Assembly (NCBI GenBank): GCA_036023115.1
Contig: JAYKKT010000079.1
Coordinates: 8,590,001 to 8,654,000 of the forward strand
Direction: 5' to 3'
Length of the DNA stretch: 64,000 nucleotides
Origin: Brasenia schreberi
Lineage: Eukaryota; Streptophyta; Magnoliopsida; Nymphaeales; Cabombaceae
This document shows, one piece after another, positions 14,680-28,111 of the stretch. Each line of letters opens with the position of its first letter. Position 1 is the stretch's first letter. Made by a program: the position numbers and the translations under genes. The notes below the pieces were generated by a model that was not told the DNA's origin, did not search any database, and saw only the letters and a list, made by a program, of their open reading frames with translations.

Positions 14680-14905
14680 CTGAAGTTTTTGAAAGTCATC
14701 TCCCCAAATCTGCGCCGGTATAATGTTTCCTGTCCATTTAACATCCTGGACACCAAGATTCTGACTTCTCCTTTGGAGACGATATTTGCCATTTCCGTCA
14801 GCATAAACTACAAGATCTCCAACAATTAAAGGAGAATTACTTAATAACCTAACCCTCGTTTTGTCCCAGATATACCATAATGCACCAAATAGTATCCTAT
14901 TTGCA
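14680..14905 (-). other. Candidate protein-coding exon, family unknown
   Basis: One minus-strand frame stays open for about 75 codons without needing an ATG. It includes SPLIVGDLVVYADGNGKYR and WTGNIIPAQIWGDDFQKLQ, with balanced and not low-complexity composition. It ends with CAG followed by GTGTTA, a possible splice donor at 14679/14680. I do not recognise the product, and an LTR or LINE origin is not excluded. Confidence 0.3.
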
Positions 14906-15413
14906 AAATCATACTATAGAAACAAATTGACACAAAAAAGAAAAGAGCTTTGAACCATGGTGAGCATCCAGGGTGCTAAAAGCAAGAGTTTATCATCACA
15001 CCTCTGACGTATCTGATCATTAGGACATCTACAACTCTTCATGTTTCACGATGGGACAGGTGACCAACAAAAAGGGAACAAATGTGTCTCACAGGTACTA
15101 TTGATTCTTCACAGAAATAATAACATGAAAGCAAACTTACATATTAGCAGCGTCTTAACCTTTTCTGGTTGCCTTAAAGCCGAAAACTTTCTACAGGTGT
15201 AGGTGACACGCAAGGAATAGAATAACCCGAAGCAGAATAAAAAACAAAAGAGCAGACAAACTCAGAAGCCAAGATTCTTATTCTTATATCATCATATTTT
15301 CACGCCCTAAAAAAACAAACTATATACATGACTGCGAATCCTTTCATGGTTTTCATGCAATACAGCAGCCTATAACAAAACCAAATAAGAATCACAAGGA
15401 AAGAACCTCAAAG

Positions 15414-15668
15414 CTATTCATATGAGGTTTCCACAATGAATATCCTGAAAAACAATACAAGCAAACGTATCATGAATAGAAAGCGGCGAAGGAGAAACAA
15501 GATAAAAAAGCAGACACAAACCAGCAAAAGCCCATTAATGTAATATTCGACGGAATTGCTAATCCAGAGAGAGAGAGAGAGGCTGCGGTCGTTGTTAGTG
15601 GCGCTGCCGTTACGATGCGTGGCAGGAATCAAGGTTCCTTGGCAGTAAACGGAGACTTTTGGAAACAA
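15414..15668 (-). other. Candidate first exon and leader of a minus-strand transcript
   Basis: On the minus strand the 15540-15668 stretch is GC-richer than its surroundings. It contains a (CT)n tract like those of plant 5' leaders and ends with TTTTGCTG followed by GTTTGTGT, a possible donor. A second possible exon starts after TTTTTCAG near 15445. It could be the leader of the small-protein gene at 8.9 kb, which lies downstream on the same strand, or a separate non-coding RNA. An opposing 128-codon plus-strand frame (15615-16001) covers part of the same bases. Confidence 0.3.
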
Positions 15669-17199
15669 CAGAAGCAGCTCACACAGAGACCTGCAATATT
15701 CTTATTTGGGATTTTCCTGGTCATCCTTTCTGTCTATTTCAAAATCCTGCCTTTAGTTTTGACTAATCGCAAAAAGGTGGTCGTTTTCCTACTGCTCTTG
15801 TCATCGCGTTACTTAATCCTTTTGAAATCCATCCACAGCTTTAACTGTGGATATATAAAAGAATGTCGTTTATGCTCATGCTTTACATATAGATTTTGGT
15901 ATGCAAAACAAGATGCATGTAGATATGCTTCGTTGAGCTCATTACCAGCTTGTTCATATTGGGTGCATGAACACTACGTGTCAGCTCAATTCAGCACGTG
16001 AAGTCACCAAAAAAATTGTTCAACATTTGTGTAACTTTTACCTTGTGTTTTCGAGTGTTTTACGTTATTATTGTCTTGGTAACTTTGGAAATTGATGCTC
16101 TAGATTTTATGTCAATAAACATGTGAATCATGTGTTGCTTGAAGAATTTGATAATATTTGAAAATAAGCACTAAAAATAAAGTTAACTTCAAATTTCACA
16201 AACTCACTGTTTTACATTAAATTTTATTCATCCAAGAGGTTGGTTTGTACTAAATAAAGTGTACCATGCAAGATGTTATAATAGGTTTCTTGAACATATT
16301 CATTTCATTTGAATAATTTTCACTCAAAAGGATAAAGTGAGGGTATTTGACTATATATTCATCTCATTACTTGGTCTTGGTAAAGTCCTAAGAAAGAGAA
16401 CGTTAATGTGGGAGACGAAGTGCCAATGGTTTTCAAGTTAATTTAAAATTTGCTCAAAGTGGAGGATGGATTTCGATAAAGCCCGTTTGACTTTGGTTGG
16501 CCCAAAGAAGTTTCTGGAGCCCTATTCCTCTTCCCACGCAACAAAAGGTCCGCCCTAGCGTTGGAATCTTATTTGGACGAACAACTTGTGCGTTGACTTG
16601 ACTTAAACTATGATTGCTGGATGGGCACAGGCTTCATTCAGGTTTAGCATTCGGCATAATATAATATATTTCATTATCGTTAAACTATTTCGCAATATTT
16701 TTTTGCTTTAAGAGAATAAAAGATAAAACGTTGAATTTACTCCATGGTTAGTAAGCACGATTTTTCTTTTTGAGATATAAGATCTCTTGTCCTATGTGGT
16801 AAAACATTTAGACGTCTTTTTCCTTTCATTTTACTATGAATCGCTGAAAAAACTCCAACCACGTAAAAAGAACAAAATATAAACCGTTGTAAATTGAAAA
16901 AGCACGATACGTATCGAACTTTGTAGACATACATTTGCAAAATTAGATTTAGAGAACCTAAGGGAGAATGCATGCTTTAGTCAATCGTAAATTTTAGTTA
17001 ACGAATTTAAAACAATAAAGAGAACGGGGCTCTTAAACTTATTTGTTAAGTCAAATGACATCTTGTTGAAGTATGAACTTCCTTATAAAATCATTTAATA
17101 TCATTTGAATGAACAAAAAAGTATTTAAGGAATGAACGAAAAGTACAATGACACAATTCATGACAATAAATGAAATATTAACAATCACACAAATCTTAA
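15669..17199. other. Intergenic, nothing recognised
   Basis: AT-rich, with no recognisable coding similarity on either strand apart from the doubtful plus-strand frame ending at 16001. Confidence 0.45.
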
Positions 17200-17520
17200 A
17201 AATATGAAGTTAATGAGTCATACAATGAAACTACGAGAAAGAGTTTTTAAAAGAATGTTGTAACATGTATTTAACATGATGAATAATCAATTTAAATTTA
17301 TACCAACGAGATTTACCATTGAGGTTATTTACATATTAAGATGCCTAATAAAATACTTTATAACCAATAAGAAAAACCTTCATAATATTCACTGATTTAG
17401 GGAGGAATATGCAAGGGTACCCGAGATATTGTTTGGAGAATTAGAAAAGAAAAGTATCTCTTGAAGTGCATCAACCTTATAAAGGGTGACGGTATATGAA
17501 TATGCCTTAGGACTCCTGAA
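17200..17520 (+). mobile_element. Decayed RTE LINE reverse-transcriptase fragment
   Basis: Across frames the plus strand gives MKLMSHTMKLRERVFKRML, then NNQFKFIPTRFTIEVIY, then ARVPEILFGELEKKSIS. This lines up in order with the RT block of the RTE copies ([20 protein letters not shown], then ESQFGFMPSRSTVEAIH, then [17 protein letters not shown]). It carries stops and frameshifts. Confidence 0.82.
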
Positions 17521-17791
17521 GAAATAAATGCCTTGGTATCATGCTTCCGTTTATGTATTGGTCCTCCAAAATGCATCTTGATTTTCAAAATGGAACATGC
17601 CACGGGTGTCATAAAAGTATACACTGAAGATTGTGTAGATAAGAGCTCAACGATCGTCTTCAACACTTCTGGCTAAATCAAGTACGGAAGAATTCATGCT
17701 TGCAATTCTCATGGAATTCCACTAAAAATTGTGGTGTATAAATATGGTCATTTTAATACGGGGCATAGAAAGGGCACCATATGTAATCCTT

Positions 17792-17795
<4 letters not shown>
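17521..17795. other. Nothing recognised
   Basis: A short spacer between the LINE fragment and the microsatellite. Confidence 0.4.

Positions 17796-17860
<65 letters not shown>
17796..17860. repeat. Compound (TC)n(TA)n microsatellite
   Basis: TC dinucleotides turn directly into TA dinucleotides at about 17824. Confidence 0.97.
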
Positions 17861-17864
<4 letters not shown>

Positions 17865-18206
17865 GAACATGAATATGATCATCATGATGATAACTTTGTT
17901 TTTCTTTTTTGTTACAAGAGGTGATGGAAGCCTAAAATCCACACATCCACCCTCTAGTAGTTGAACTCCCTACCAGCAACAACAGTGCTACATTATGCTG
18001 TCGTTGAGCTAATGCTCTGGATGTGTGCTGATAATTTTGTTTTGATTACATGTTCGTTCTTTACATGCTCATCTCACCAGAAGTGATCACCATCCATTCA
18101 CTAGTTCATAACAAATAGGTACTAATTGCTGTTATGTGTGGGCATTGTTCATCTATTCTTCGTGGTCATCATTCACGACAAAGAAACATCCCAAAATCAT
18201 TGCATA

Positions 18207-19439
<1,233 letters not shown>

Positions 19440-20590
19440 ACATCAGTCACTAAGACAGGGGCTTGCTACATTGTTCCTAAAAGACTAACTCCTAGAACAT
19501 CAGAATAGGAGTTGCTTCCTATATAAACTCGATATTCGTCGAGTTGGTACTCTTTGAGGTCCATAGCTTCATCCTTGCTTTTCGCGATGTGGCGCATTGC
19601 TCTTAAGTCGATCCACCAACCAAAAGCATCCCTATCGAAATAAATTCATTTTGAGATTACACCGACTACTTCATGCTTCTCCTTTTAGCCACCTTACTGA
19701 GTATTTCCATCACCCTTCTTATGGTTGCGGTGGTCCCTTTTGTAGTATGATAATGTTTCATAGTTGAAGTACTTTGCACGAGAAGTGAATCCTTGTGATT
19801 TCTTGAATGTTCAACTTTTTTTACTAAATTTACTAAAAAATTTAATTTACTTTCCTTTGTTCTAGTGGTTTTTAAAACTAGCCAAGGTCATCTTGAGTAA
19901 GGAGCGGTTTTTCTTTTTTGTTCTTCATTAAGTACTCTTGTTTAATTGTCAATTTTAGAGGAGCTTAACTAGGATAACACTAGAGTTTATCCTAATAACA
20001 ATGGTAATAACCATATTCATGGTTGAGATTTGCATTCAATCTGGATAACAATTTTATCCAACTAAATATTTGGCCATTACAAGCATTTTGTTTACATGCT
20101 CAACGATATTATCTAATTCTTTCATTTTATATGAGTTGTATTATTGCAATAAGAGTTAGACATGTAGTTTAGCAATGGTATCATGTTTAGTTGAGATTGC
20201 GTCAAACATTTCTTTTGTAGGCTTATAGTCTTCAAAGACCCTAATAAGATCACCTTCCATATACATAAGTATAATTGTTTTAGCCAAAATGTCATTCCTA
20301 CAAAAAGTTATATAATTTTTTCTTTCTTTAATTGATGCTTCTATAGTAGGTTCATTCATGGTATCTTTTACGACATAAACTATACCCTCTAGTGTCAAGG
20401 TTAGGAGGATACGACTTTTATAGGTTTGAAAGTTCAAACCATTTAACTTTTGACTTTTAGCCAACTCAAAGACACAAACATTGGCTGTCATTTTTAGTTT
20501 ATAATATTTGACAAATTTATCAAAAACAAGAGGGTTTGACAATCTAAGTATAGAAACAAGCAAGAAGCAAACAAATGTTCTAATAAGCAA
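19440..20590 (-). pseudogene. Ty1/copia gag-protease remnant
   Basis: The minus-strand frame at 20156-20590 reads as a copia gag N-terminus (KLNGLNFQTYKSRILLTL, then MYMEGDLIRVFEDYKPTKEM), paralleling the copia gag at 46.75-47.26 kb. Further along the same strand (19600-19760), scattered frames give a zinc-knuckle-like YYKRDHRNHKK and a protease start WWIDLRAMRHI, where WWIDSGATRHI is expected. The active-site Asp-Ser-Gly is therefore degraded. Integrase and RT are not seen to the left, so the element is truncated. Confidence 0.75.
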
Positions 20591-22182
20591 CTATTAAATT
20601 GAATCTTAAAGAGCAAAAATAAAGTAAACTTTTTTAATATTATGTGAATCAAGCACCAATTAGCAATTTCACAAAAATTACTAAAATCAACCTATGAATC
20701 ATTAATCACCACCTACCTGCAAATAAGAATTTTCATAGGTATTGTTTTGGAAACTATAATTTCCAAGAATGAGTATGGTTAGAATAGTAAATTTCTTTAG
20801 TAAGTACTATTCTATAATTATGAAAGTATTTGATTCTTATTGCAAATACTATCAGCCACTAATCAATAAATAAAAATATACAGGTCCTTTTCTAGAAACT
20901 CGAGAAAGGTTCTAGGGCCAAACAGAAATGATTTGTGACAGTACTATAATTTTTGAAGACAATGGATGCAATTATGTGCTTTTGCCCCTTAAACCACTCG
21001 CTAGAAAAGTCAATGCTCTTATGGTTTTCAGAAAACAACTGCCTTTTGCAAGAAAATAAGGGGTTTGTATACCCCTGATTCTAGTTTCTCGGAAACAAAG
21101 AGCGGACTAGAGAGGATCTTCCTTAAAGAGAAGCATGCTTGTGGAGGGTCACCTTGCCCTCAGCCTCCTTTGTAGCTGGCAAATGAGGAAGATGGGCCAA
21201 GTTTGTACTCTCACAAAGAGATTGTTATGCTTCTTTGTAAAAGGGGGCTAAAGAACCTTAGGTTTTCAAATTAGTGATCTCTCAACAACAATGAGAGAGA
21301 AAATATCTTTGATCTCTCTCCTTTTTGTTGTCCCTCTATTGTCTATTTTGTTTTTCTCTCTTACATGTATCAAGTTCAATTGAATGGCTTTAATCTTCAA
21401 ATGTTTGGAACCAGTGGCCGATGTGATCATCTTGTTCTTTGTTTTCTTTGATTTGGTTTAACCAAAAAGTATGAGGCAGATAAGAACCCATTCTTTACCA
21501 TTTTTGTTCCATTCACTTCCATAAGAAACTTCTTCAGGAGATTGGGGAAGAGAAAGATGTTGAATGATAGAAGAAAGAAGAGCAAAAACATTCGAATAAG
21601 ATAAGTTTATGATTCTCTCATTTCTACTTTCTTTTTTCTTATTGTTGAACATTTTTAGTGTTTTCTTTTTATTTTATACATAAAAAAGGAGTTAGCCAAA
21701 CAGTTTATATGAAGATATGTATTTTGAACAAAAACTATTTTTGATCTTTCATGTTCATTCCTATTGTTTGTGGTCAATTCTTCCAATTATAGGCAAATAA
21801 CCTGTAACCAATAATAGCTTGAGAACTTATTGAACATAGGGCAAAGAATGAGTTTAATCAAGTCTCGAAGTGAAGAAAAAACATATCTGATCTATTGTTG
21901 TAAGATTTATTCTCGTTCTTTGTTATTCTTTGTTTTCTTCATATGTTCAGTTTTGCTTTTTATTTAAAGCTTAAATATAAATGAATCAATCAGAGATTTT
22001 TCTTAATAGATCCATGCCTTTATCACTTTTAATCGAAAGATACTAGAAAGATAAGGTTGATAAATCTACGTTTGATCAATATTCCTATATTATAGAGTTG
22101 AAGGGCATACCTGTTACTCGGACCTTAAAAGATCAATTGATGTAGGTCTATGCACTTGTTGATGCCTCATAGAATCGATTGA
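20591..22182 (-). other. Presumed leader of the minus-strand copia element
   Basis: This lies between the gag start and the primer-binding site. It has no frame with recognisable similarity and is rich in short CTCT and TTTTCTT tracts. Confidence 0.45.
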
Positions 22183-22195
22183 GCTTTGGTACCAA
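22183..22195 (-). promoter_or_regulatory. tRNA primer-binding site of the copia element
   Basis: On the minus strand this is TTGGTACCAAAGC, close to the initiator-Met tRNA primer site TGGTATCAGAGC of copia elements. It directly follows a CA dinucleotide (22196-22197 on the plus strand is TG), as expected at the inner end of a 5' LTR. Confidence 0.6.
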
Positions 22196-22490
22196 TGTTG
22201 ATTTTAATTGCAATAGAACGACATCGTTGGGCTTGAATCTCCTAACACGGCCTCATCAAGGAGGATTCTTCAATAGAACAAAAATGAGAGAGAGAGAGCT
22301 CTTTGTATATTTTTCTATAACTTCTCTTCGATTGTTCTGTTCTTGCGTATTTACCTTCCATGGATGTTTGTTACAACTATTCCCTACCTCCTTGGAGTCG
22401 AACTACCGAACAGCAACAACAACTTCTAAGTGCCTTGCTAGTTTAGTTAATGCATTAGGTGATTCTTAAAGTAAACCCTTGAAGCAATGT
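22196..22490 (-). mobile_element. Probable 5' LTR of the minus-strand copia element (outer end uncertain)
   Basis: The LTR should start (plus coordinates) at TG 22196 beside the primer-binding site and extend right. The outer end is not evident because the other LTR is absent. The 96-codon plus-strand frame here is not a gene. Confidence 0.4.
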
Positions 22491-24358
22491 AAGATGTCAG
22501 AGTTGAGACAATGTACCCCGTCCTCCATAATAATCAAGATAGGGAAACTAAATATTGTTTCTTTACTCCTCTAGCTTTGCTTTTATTGGGATCCTATACG
22601 TTTTTAATAGGGTCAATATTAAAAGACAAAAGTTGCCTCAAGAAAAGACTTAATATATATTATATTTGATGGCCCGGTTTGATAAAGCTCTCTCAATATA
22701 TACAACAAATTGATCTTCATAGAAATTGAAGGGTACTTTCAACACCATGATTGGCTCATGCTCCTTCATATGCAACTCATAGCCTCTACTGAGAAAACAT
22801 CAAGGAGAAAGGAAATATGAGACAAATACCTGTGTTGTAAACCTTCTTGAGATGCAAAGTCAAGGAACTTAGTGAGAGCTGATGAATCATAATGGAGGAC
22901 TAAGAGTGTGGAGGAGGGAGTGAGTAGATGGTGGAGAGGGGAGTGATCGATGGAGGGATGGTGGAGACTTCACTTATAGTGGCTCTATGATGGGAGACAC
23001 TAAGGAGCGATGGGCCCTAATGGCTTAGGGAACTAGAGGAGAAAGGAATGCTACTACTAAGAGGGATATTAAGGCTCTATTGGATTTGCTTAGGGCTCTA
23101 GGAACTCAGTATGGCTTGGATGGGTTTAGGGCCCAGTCAAAGGGGACAATTTATAGAAGTGAAAAACATTTTAGAAACTGATTAAAATTTCCTAACTCTA
23201 CTAAGTGTCTAAACTAACTCATGCTAACTTTAGGGATTTCAAAAAGCAACTCCTTTCTAGAGTTTTCTAAAGCAACCTTTCAAAAGCTTTTGTCTCTATT
23301 TTCTTTAAAATTTTGTTTTCTCATGTGATTAGTTCTAATCTCCTCCCTAACTTTAAATATTTCATAATACTATCTTTGGCAAAGTCCTTTCAAATCACTA
23401 TTTCTAACTTCAAAAATTTCATTCTTCCTTCTTAAATCATTTACAAAAGCACTTTCCAAGTTCATTCATCTTCTTAAATTCTATTAAATTGTCATTTTTT
23501 AAAAAATTTTGGTTGTTAAAATCCTTTAAAAGACTCTATCTTTCCAATATAATTTTCTAAAATCCATATTTTAATTTCTTAGATCATTGTTTTTAGAAAT
23601 TTAGAAATTAGTTTCTTTTGGATTTTTATTTTAAGAGTAAAAATTTTGAGATGCTTACAAATGCTTCTATTTGTCATCAATTCAAGGTAAGTTTATGCAA
23701 ATAAGTAAGCACCAACGTGAAAAGCTCATGAAACCTTGTAAAAAACTTGAATTCAAAGTTTTGTGCTAAGGTCCTTACATGATAATAAAAAAATAATATG
23801 AAAAAGTGTCTTGATGTGGTACAACCACGGATGGGAGACCTACAAGCATTCAAGACAAAATATCATGGGATCTTATTGTGGGACATATAACTAACGAATA
23901 TATGATTAGAAAAGGAGCTTTTAAGAAACTTGGGGGAGTTAAAAGATCATGGAGATAGTTTTAATGGTCCTCCCAAGGCTACTATGAAATATTTACTCAT
24001 GAAACCTTTTCATCTTCTTTAGAAACTTAGGCTTCACCTTTAAGAGTAGTTAGACGGATGAGATCTTTGAAAATGACTTTAAAGATCTTTCATTTGAAAA
24101 GGAACCATTAATTCTATAAAACTTTGACAAATAAACGAGCATTGAAGATGGTTTTGACAAATAAAAGAGTCAGAAGAATTATACCATCTTGTCTCCAACT
24201 ATTGAAAGCATAAGGACAAGGGAAGGCATCTTCATGACTCCAACATCTATAATGGGTCTGCACTTGAGTTTCTCAGAACCTGTACCAAAGAGAAAAACCA
24301 AGTGGGACAAATGTTCCTTGTATCCATGGTACAATCTTTAACCAAGTGTTGGTGTAAC
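22491..24358. other. Intergenic, nothing recognised
   Basis: There are purine-rich GGAG repeats at 22890-22970 and a T/A-rich stretch at 23150-23650. No gene was seen. Confidence 0.4.
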
Positions 24359-24490
24359 TATACATGTCCGGTTCCGAATTACCTGGAATTCAGAACTGGA
24401 ACCAAATTGCCCAGGAGTGGTTCCGGTTTCAAAACCGTTGGTTTCGGGGAGGTTTCGGTTCCAAAACTGAAACCGCCCCAAAACATGTTA
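24359..24490. repeat. GGTTCCG-rich element, hAT/MITE-like
   Basis: About 130 bases dense in GGTTCCG and GGAACC words, starting ACATGTCCGGTTCCG and ending CCCCAAAACATGTT, so the ends are partly inverted (ACATGT). Such GGTTCCG-dense subterminal sequence is a feature I associate with plant hAT-type elements. Identity is not proven. Confidence 0.4.
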
Positions 24491-27408
24491 AATTTTTTTT
24501 AAAGAGTGTCGTGAGAGTCGAACTCCTGACTAACTCAATGAGAGTACCTATTAGTGCTAGGTGAGAGATGAAGTGTTCGGTGGGAATGTGATGTGACTCA
24601 CACTGGCTAACACAGGATTTAAAGCCCGATGGATCAAAGCAAATGACGCAGACTTAAGTTGCGTGAAAACCATCGTAATGAGTGTGTATTTTAGTACTGC
24701 AAAAGAAAAGAGAAAGGAAAATCTAAGCATTAGGGTAAATACGAGATATTTCCATCTTTTATATGTGATTATGGTATTGATGTTGGTTTTGGGAAAAGAA
24801 GAGAGAATAAAAAGAAAAAGTAAAAGAAAACTTGACCTCTTAAACATCATCAAATAAAATTCAACAAAACAAAACATTGACGCTTGAATTTTCCATTTTC
24901 AAGAACTCATTAAGGAAAAAGACAACATCAATCTCAATGATCAAAACCCAAATAACAAAAGCTTTTATTATTAGTAACCCATACCAAGAAGAGTGCTTGG
25001 GCTCCTTGGTTTTAGGGGGTGCTTGGTTTTACTTCCAAAATGATGGACTTTCAAGTTCTATGGGTTCAAAAGTGTTTTGAACATGAGGAAAAAGTACATA
25101 TTGAATAGATGTGGTCCCTCCTAAAACATTCTGAGTATACATAATGTGAGTGTATCATGAATATACATCACTACACAAAGATGTGCACGAATGAACCACA
25201 CGTCCCTTATTTTTTTCCTTTTCCTTTTCTCATTTTTTTATCTTTAAATTTTCAACTTTTATAACTTTTTTATTTCACCATTATTTCATTTTGGTGAGCA
25301 CATCTCAAATACATCAAAGATGAGAAAGGAATTTTCAAGACCAAACCTCACAATCCATACTCTAAAGTATAGACACTACAACAACTCGTCTAAAATCAAG
25401 GAGACTGCAGCTACTCTAAAAGTTAAGGTATCTCAAAAGTAAGTTGTTTGCATAGTTTTGAAAACAAAACTTTTGACACCAAAAAATAGGTATAGGTTGT
25501 TGCAATCCTTACTATTAGACTATTTTTAAGAAACTCCCCACAAACAATCAACAAGGCTTTTGCAAGGCTAAGATCTGGCAAATTTCGCAACTATAGATAC
25601 TACTTTTTCAAATAAGAAATGTTTATCGGTCCACAAGCTCATAGCATCCGCAAGTCACTACAAGTAACCTTTTATACCACAAAAGGACCTTCTCAACTAA
25701 GATATTGTTTACCCAATGGGTATGGACGTCAATGATGGACCAATTCAAGAATAAGATTATCTACTCAAATTCTCTATGCATAGATGTACTTGACATAACG
25801 CTTAGTGACATATGGAGAAAAGGTTACATATGAAGCATAAAAACATAGACATGTAAAATACTACAAACAACCAAATTTTCCCAAAAAAATTGAAACCGGG
25901 TTTTCAATGGTTAATTTCAAGACAGATGAGGTGACATTATGAGTCCTGAATTTTCACAAGAATATCTCACACAAAGATCCGAGTCAAAGACGATTTCAAG
26001 TTGGAAAAGCCCAGGACGTTGGATCCTATTGCACATCAGTTCAATACAGCCATATATGCAGATCCATTTTAGAAGAGAAACATGGGGAAGAATACATATG
26101 GAGGATCCATCTTCGGTTTACCCAGGAGTCAGCTAATGTGGATTTGGATATTTCACCACATAGAAAGATAAGATGCATCTCGAAAACCTGCAACAGGATG
26201 ACAGCAGCAGCATAAACACCAAGAGCCGTCCAATGCACATATCCAGCCTTTTCTAATCACATTTGGTAAATTTTAAGTCCAAGTCACGTTTTTATTACAC
26301 CTAAATCATCCTCCCTCTCTTGGATTGATTTTAACCTATCAAAACTCACTCACATTTTAACAAAACCAACCTATCGCCCACTAAATCCTCGATAAGATTC
26401 GCTATAACTCACTGAAATTATCTTTGAACAACCAGTAGTCCACCCGTCTACCGAACCTTATTTCCCTTTCAGCTCATTCGATATCTTTCAAAACCCTACC
26501 TAATTTTTCTTCGACCCTAACTAATTGCCTAAACCTTCCCCACAACTCCTGACCAGACCTAAAACTCTATGGCTTGACCTGAACCACCCTCGTCCAAATC
26601 TACCTGGCCTAGAACCGGATTGAAGCCAGCCTTAAGGAGTCATTGTCAGCTGCACACACCCGAATAGCCACACTACACCCATTGTTAGCCTACATGACCT
26701 TTCATTCGAATCATATCTAAATACGTAGCTCAGCTTACCTAAAAATCCAAACACCTCAAAACTAAACCCATCAAGCCCCCCTTGAGCTGCCCAATATCAT
26801 CAATCAATCCAACTAGACCAAGTCGACCCCTAACTATCCATTAATCTGCATGCTGGTTGAATATTCTATCAAACTAGTTAATCACTGTAGCCAGACTTGA
26901 TGTAACCTTAGGAGAACTTCACCAACCTATACCTATAACCATATAGCAAACAAAACCTTCGTCAAAGCTCACTTTTTCCGTCAAGTGTACAGAAATTCAA
27001 ATTTATACCAATCCTACAAATTGTTAATGCGACAAGTTTGACCTTTATTGAGTGGAGTCAGAAGACCTCCAATGAAAAAAAACTGAGATGGATCCACAAT
27101 GCGTAAGGAACAATCAGAGGTGAGTTCTTTACGATTAATTTTCTATTTTGTTCTTTTGAAGTAGATAGGTGAATCAAGATTCTACAAAACCAAAAATTCC
27201 CATACAAATCTTTTGGTATGCTTGGTGAAACCTAAAGGTCTAGCAATTTGTTTGACTACCTTAAGTATGAAATTTTGCTTGTTTGAAAGCATACACCTCA
27301 CACAAGGTACACATAGTATAGAGCACAGATACTTTTTGCATACAATCACATAGCTACAACTAGTCCACACACAATAATTTCTCTGTATATTTAAGTGCCA
27401 CTCTAGAC
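24491..27408. other. Intergenic, nothing recognised
   Basis: Short overlapping frames at 24557-25080 and 25939-26238 show no family similarity. 26280-26990 is C-rich on the plus strand, with no open frame of note. Confidence 0.4.
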
Positions 27409-27672
27409 ATGTCTGGTTCCGATTAGCCCAAAACCTGAAACCATAACCAAACCACCCTAACCCAAAAATGGTGATTTTATTAAAAAATTGAAAAATTATT
27501 TAAAAAATAAAAAATAGAATTATTGATTCTGGTTTTGCAATAGGTGAAACCATAACTGAACTGGGTGGTCCTAGGTTCTGGTTTCACCATTTTTGGGTTA
27601 GGCTGGTTCCTGACCGATTCAATTCTGATTAGAACGGTTGGATCGGTTAAGAATTGACCATGTTCAACATAC
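27409..27672. repeat. Second GGTTCCG-type element, hAT/MITE-like
   Basis: It starts ACATGTCTGGTTCCG, like the copy at 24359, and ends near GACCATGTTC. The two halves are rough inverted images (GGTTTCACCATTTTTGGGTTAGG against CCTAACCCAAAAATGGTG), so the element could fold into a long imperfect hairpin. It lies about 30 bases upstream of the S40 pseudogene. Confidence 0.45.
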
Positions 27673-27704
27673 TCTATACCACACTTGCACAGGTGATGCT
27701 TAGT

Positions 27705-28111
27705 CTCTTAGAATTATTTGAATTATCTAGAATCATCATGTCTTAGTCCAAAGCCATGGTCTTGTCCTTCTCTCAATATTCTCATAGGCCCTAAATTAAT
27801 AGATGATGCTACTCTTCAAAAAAAAAACCTCCCCAACCCAGACCCTCAAGAACATTGGCACTGCCAACAACAACAATCAAGTCAGAATCTGCTAACAGCC
27901 TGCCCCTGTTAACATCCCTTGTTGGTCAAAGATTTACAAGAAGGTCGTCAAGACATCTTTGGATCTTGATGGTGCTGATGACCATCATGATCGCGTTGAT
28001 CGTTATAAGGAGAACATAGCTGTTGGGGTTTTGATGATGATCGAGATGATGATGATGATGATAGGGTGTCACCCCAAGAATTGATAGCTAGGAAGCTTGC
28101 AGGAACCATAT
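27705..28111 (+). pseudogene. Senescence regulator (S40/DUF584-type) gene, 5' and middle part, cut by retrotransposon
   Basis: S40-type proteins are small, intronless plant nuclear proteins linked to leaf senescence. One frame here gives PVNIPCWSKIYKK at about 27908-27946, matching the family's PVNIPDWSKI motif. A second frame gives an acidic run then RVSPQELIARKLAGT at about 28030-28107, matching the (V/I)PPHE.(L/V)AR.LA.T motif. A base must be added or removed between the two, and the PVNIP frame reaches a stop just upstream, so the gene is frameshifted. The N-terminus is degraded and its start is a guess. Sequence homology stops exactly at the CATAT target duplication (28107-28111) and resumes at 40942. 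The gene is therefore interrupted by the Tat element. Confidence 0.85.

Noticed and set aside
15615..16001. 128-codon plus-strand frame with an ATG and a hydrophobic segment, as a membrane-protein gene
   Set aside because: No family similarity, it overlaps a more leader-like minus-strand segment, and its second half is AT-rich low-quality coding sequence.
24500..24560. Possible tRNA or SINE box (GAGAGTCGAACTCCTGAC)
   Set aside because: A single GTCGAAC-like word without a matching second box or foldable cloverleaf.
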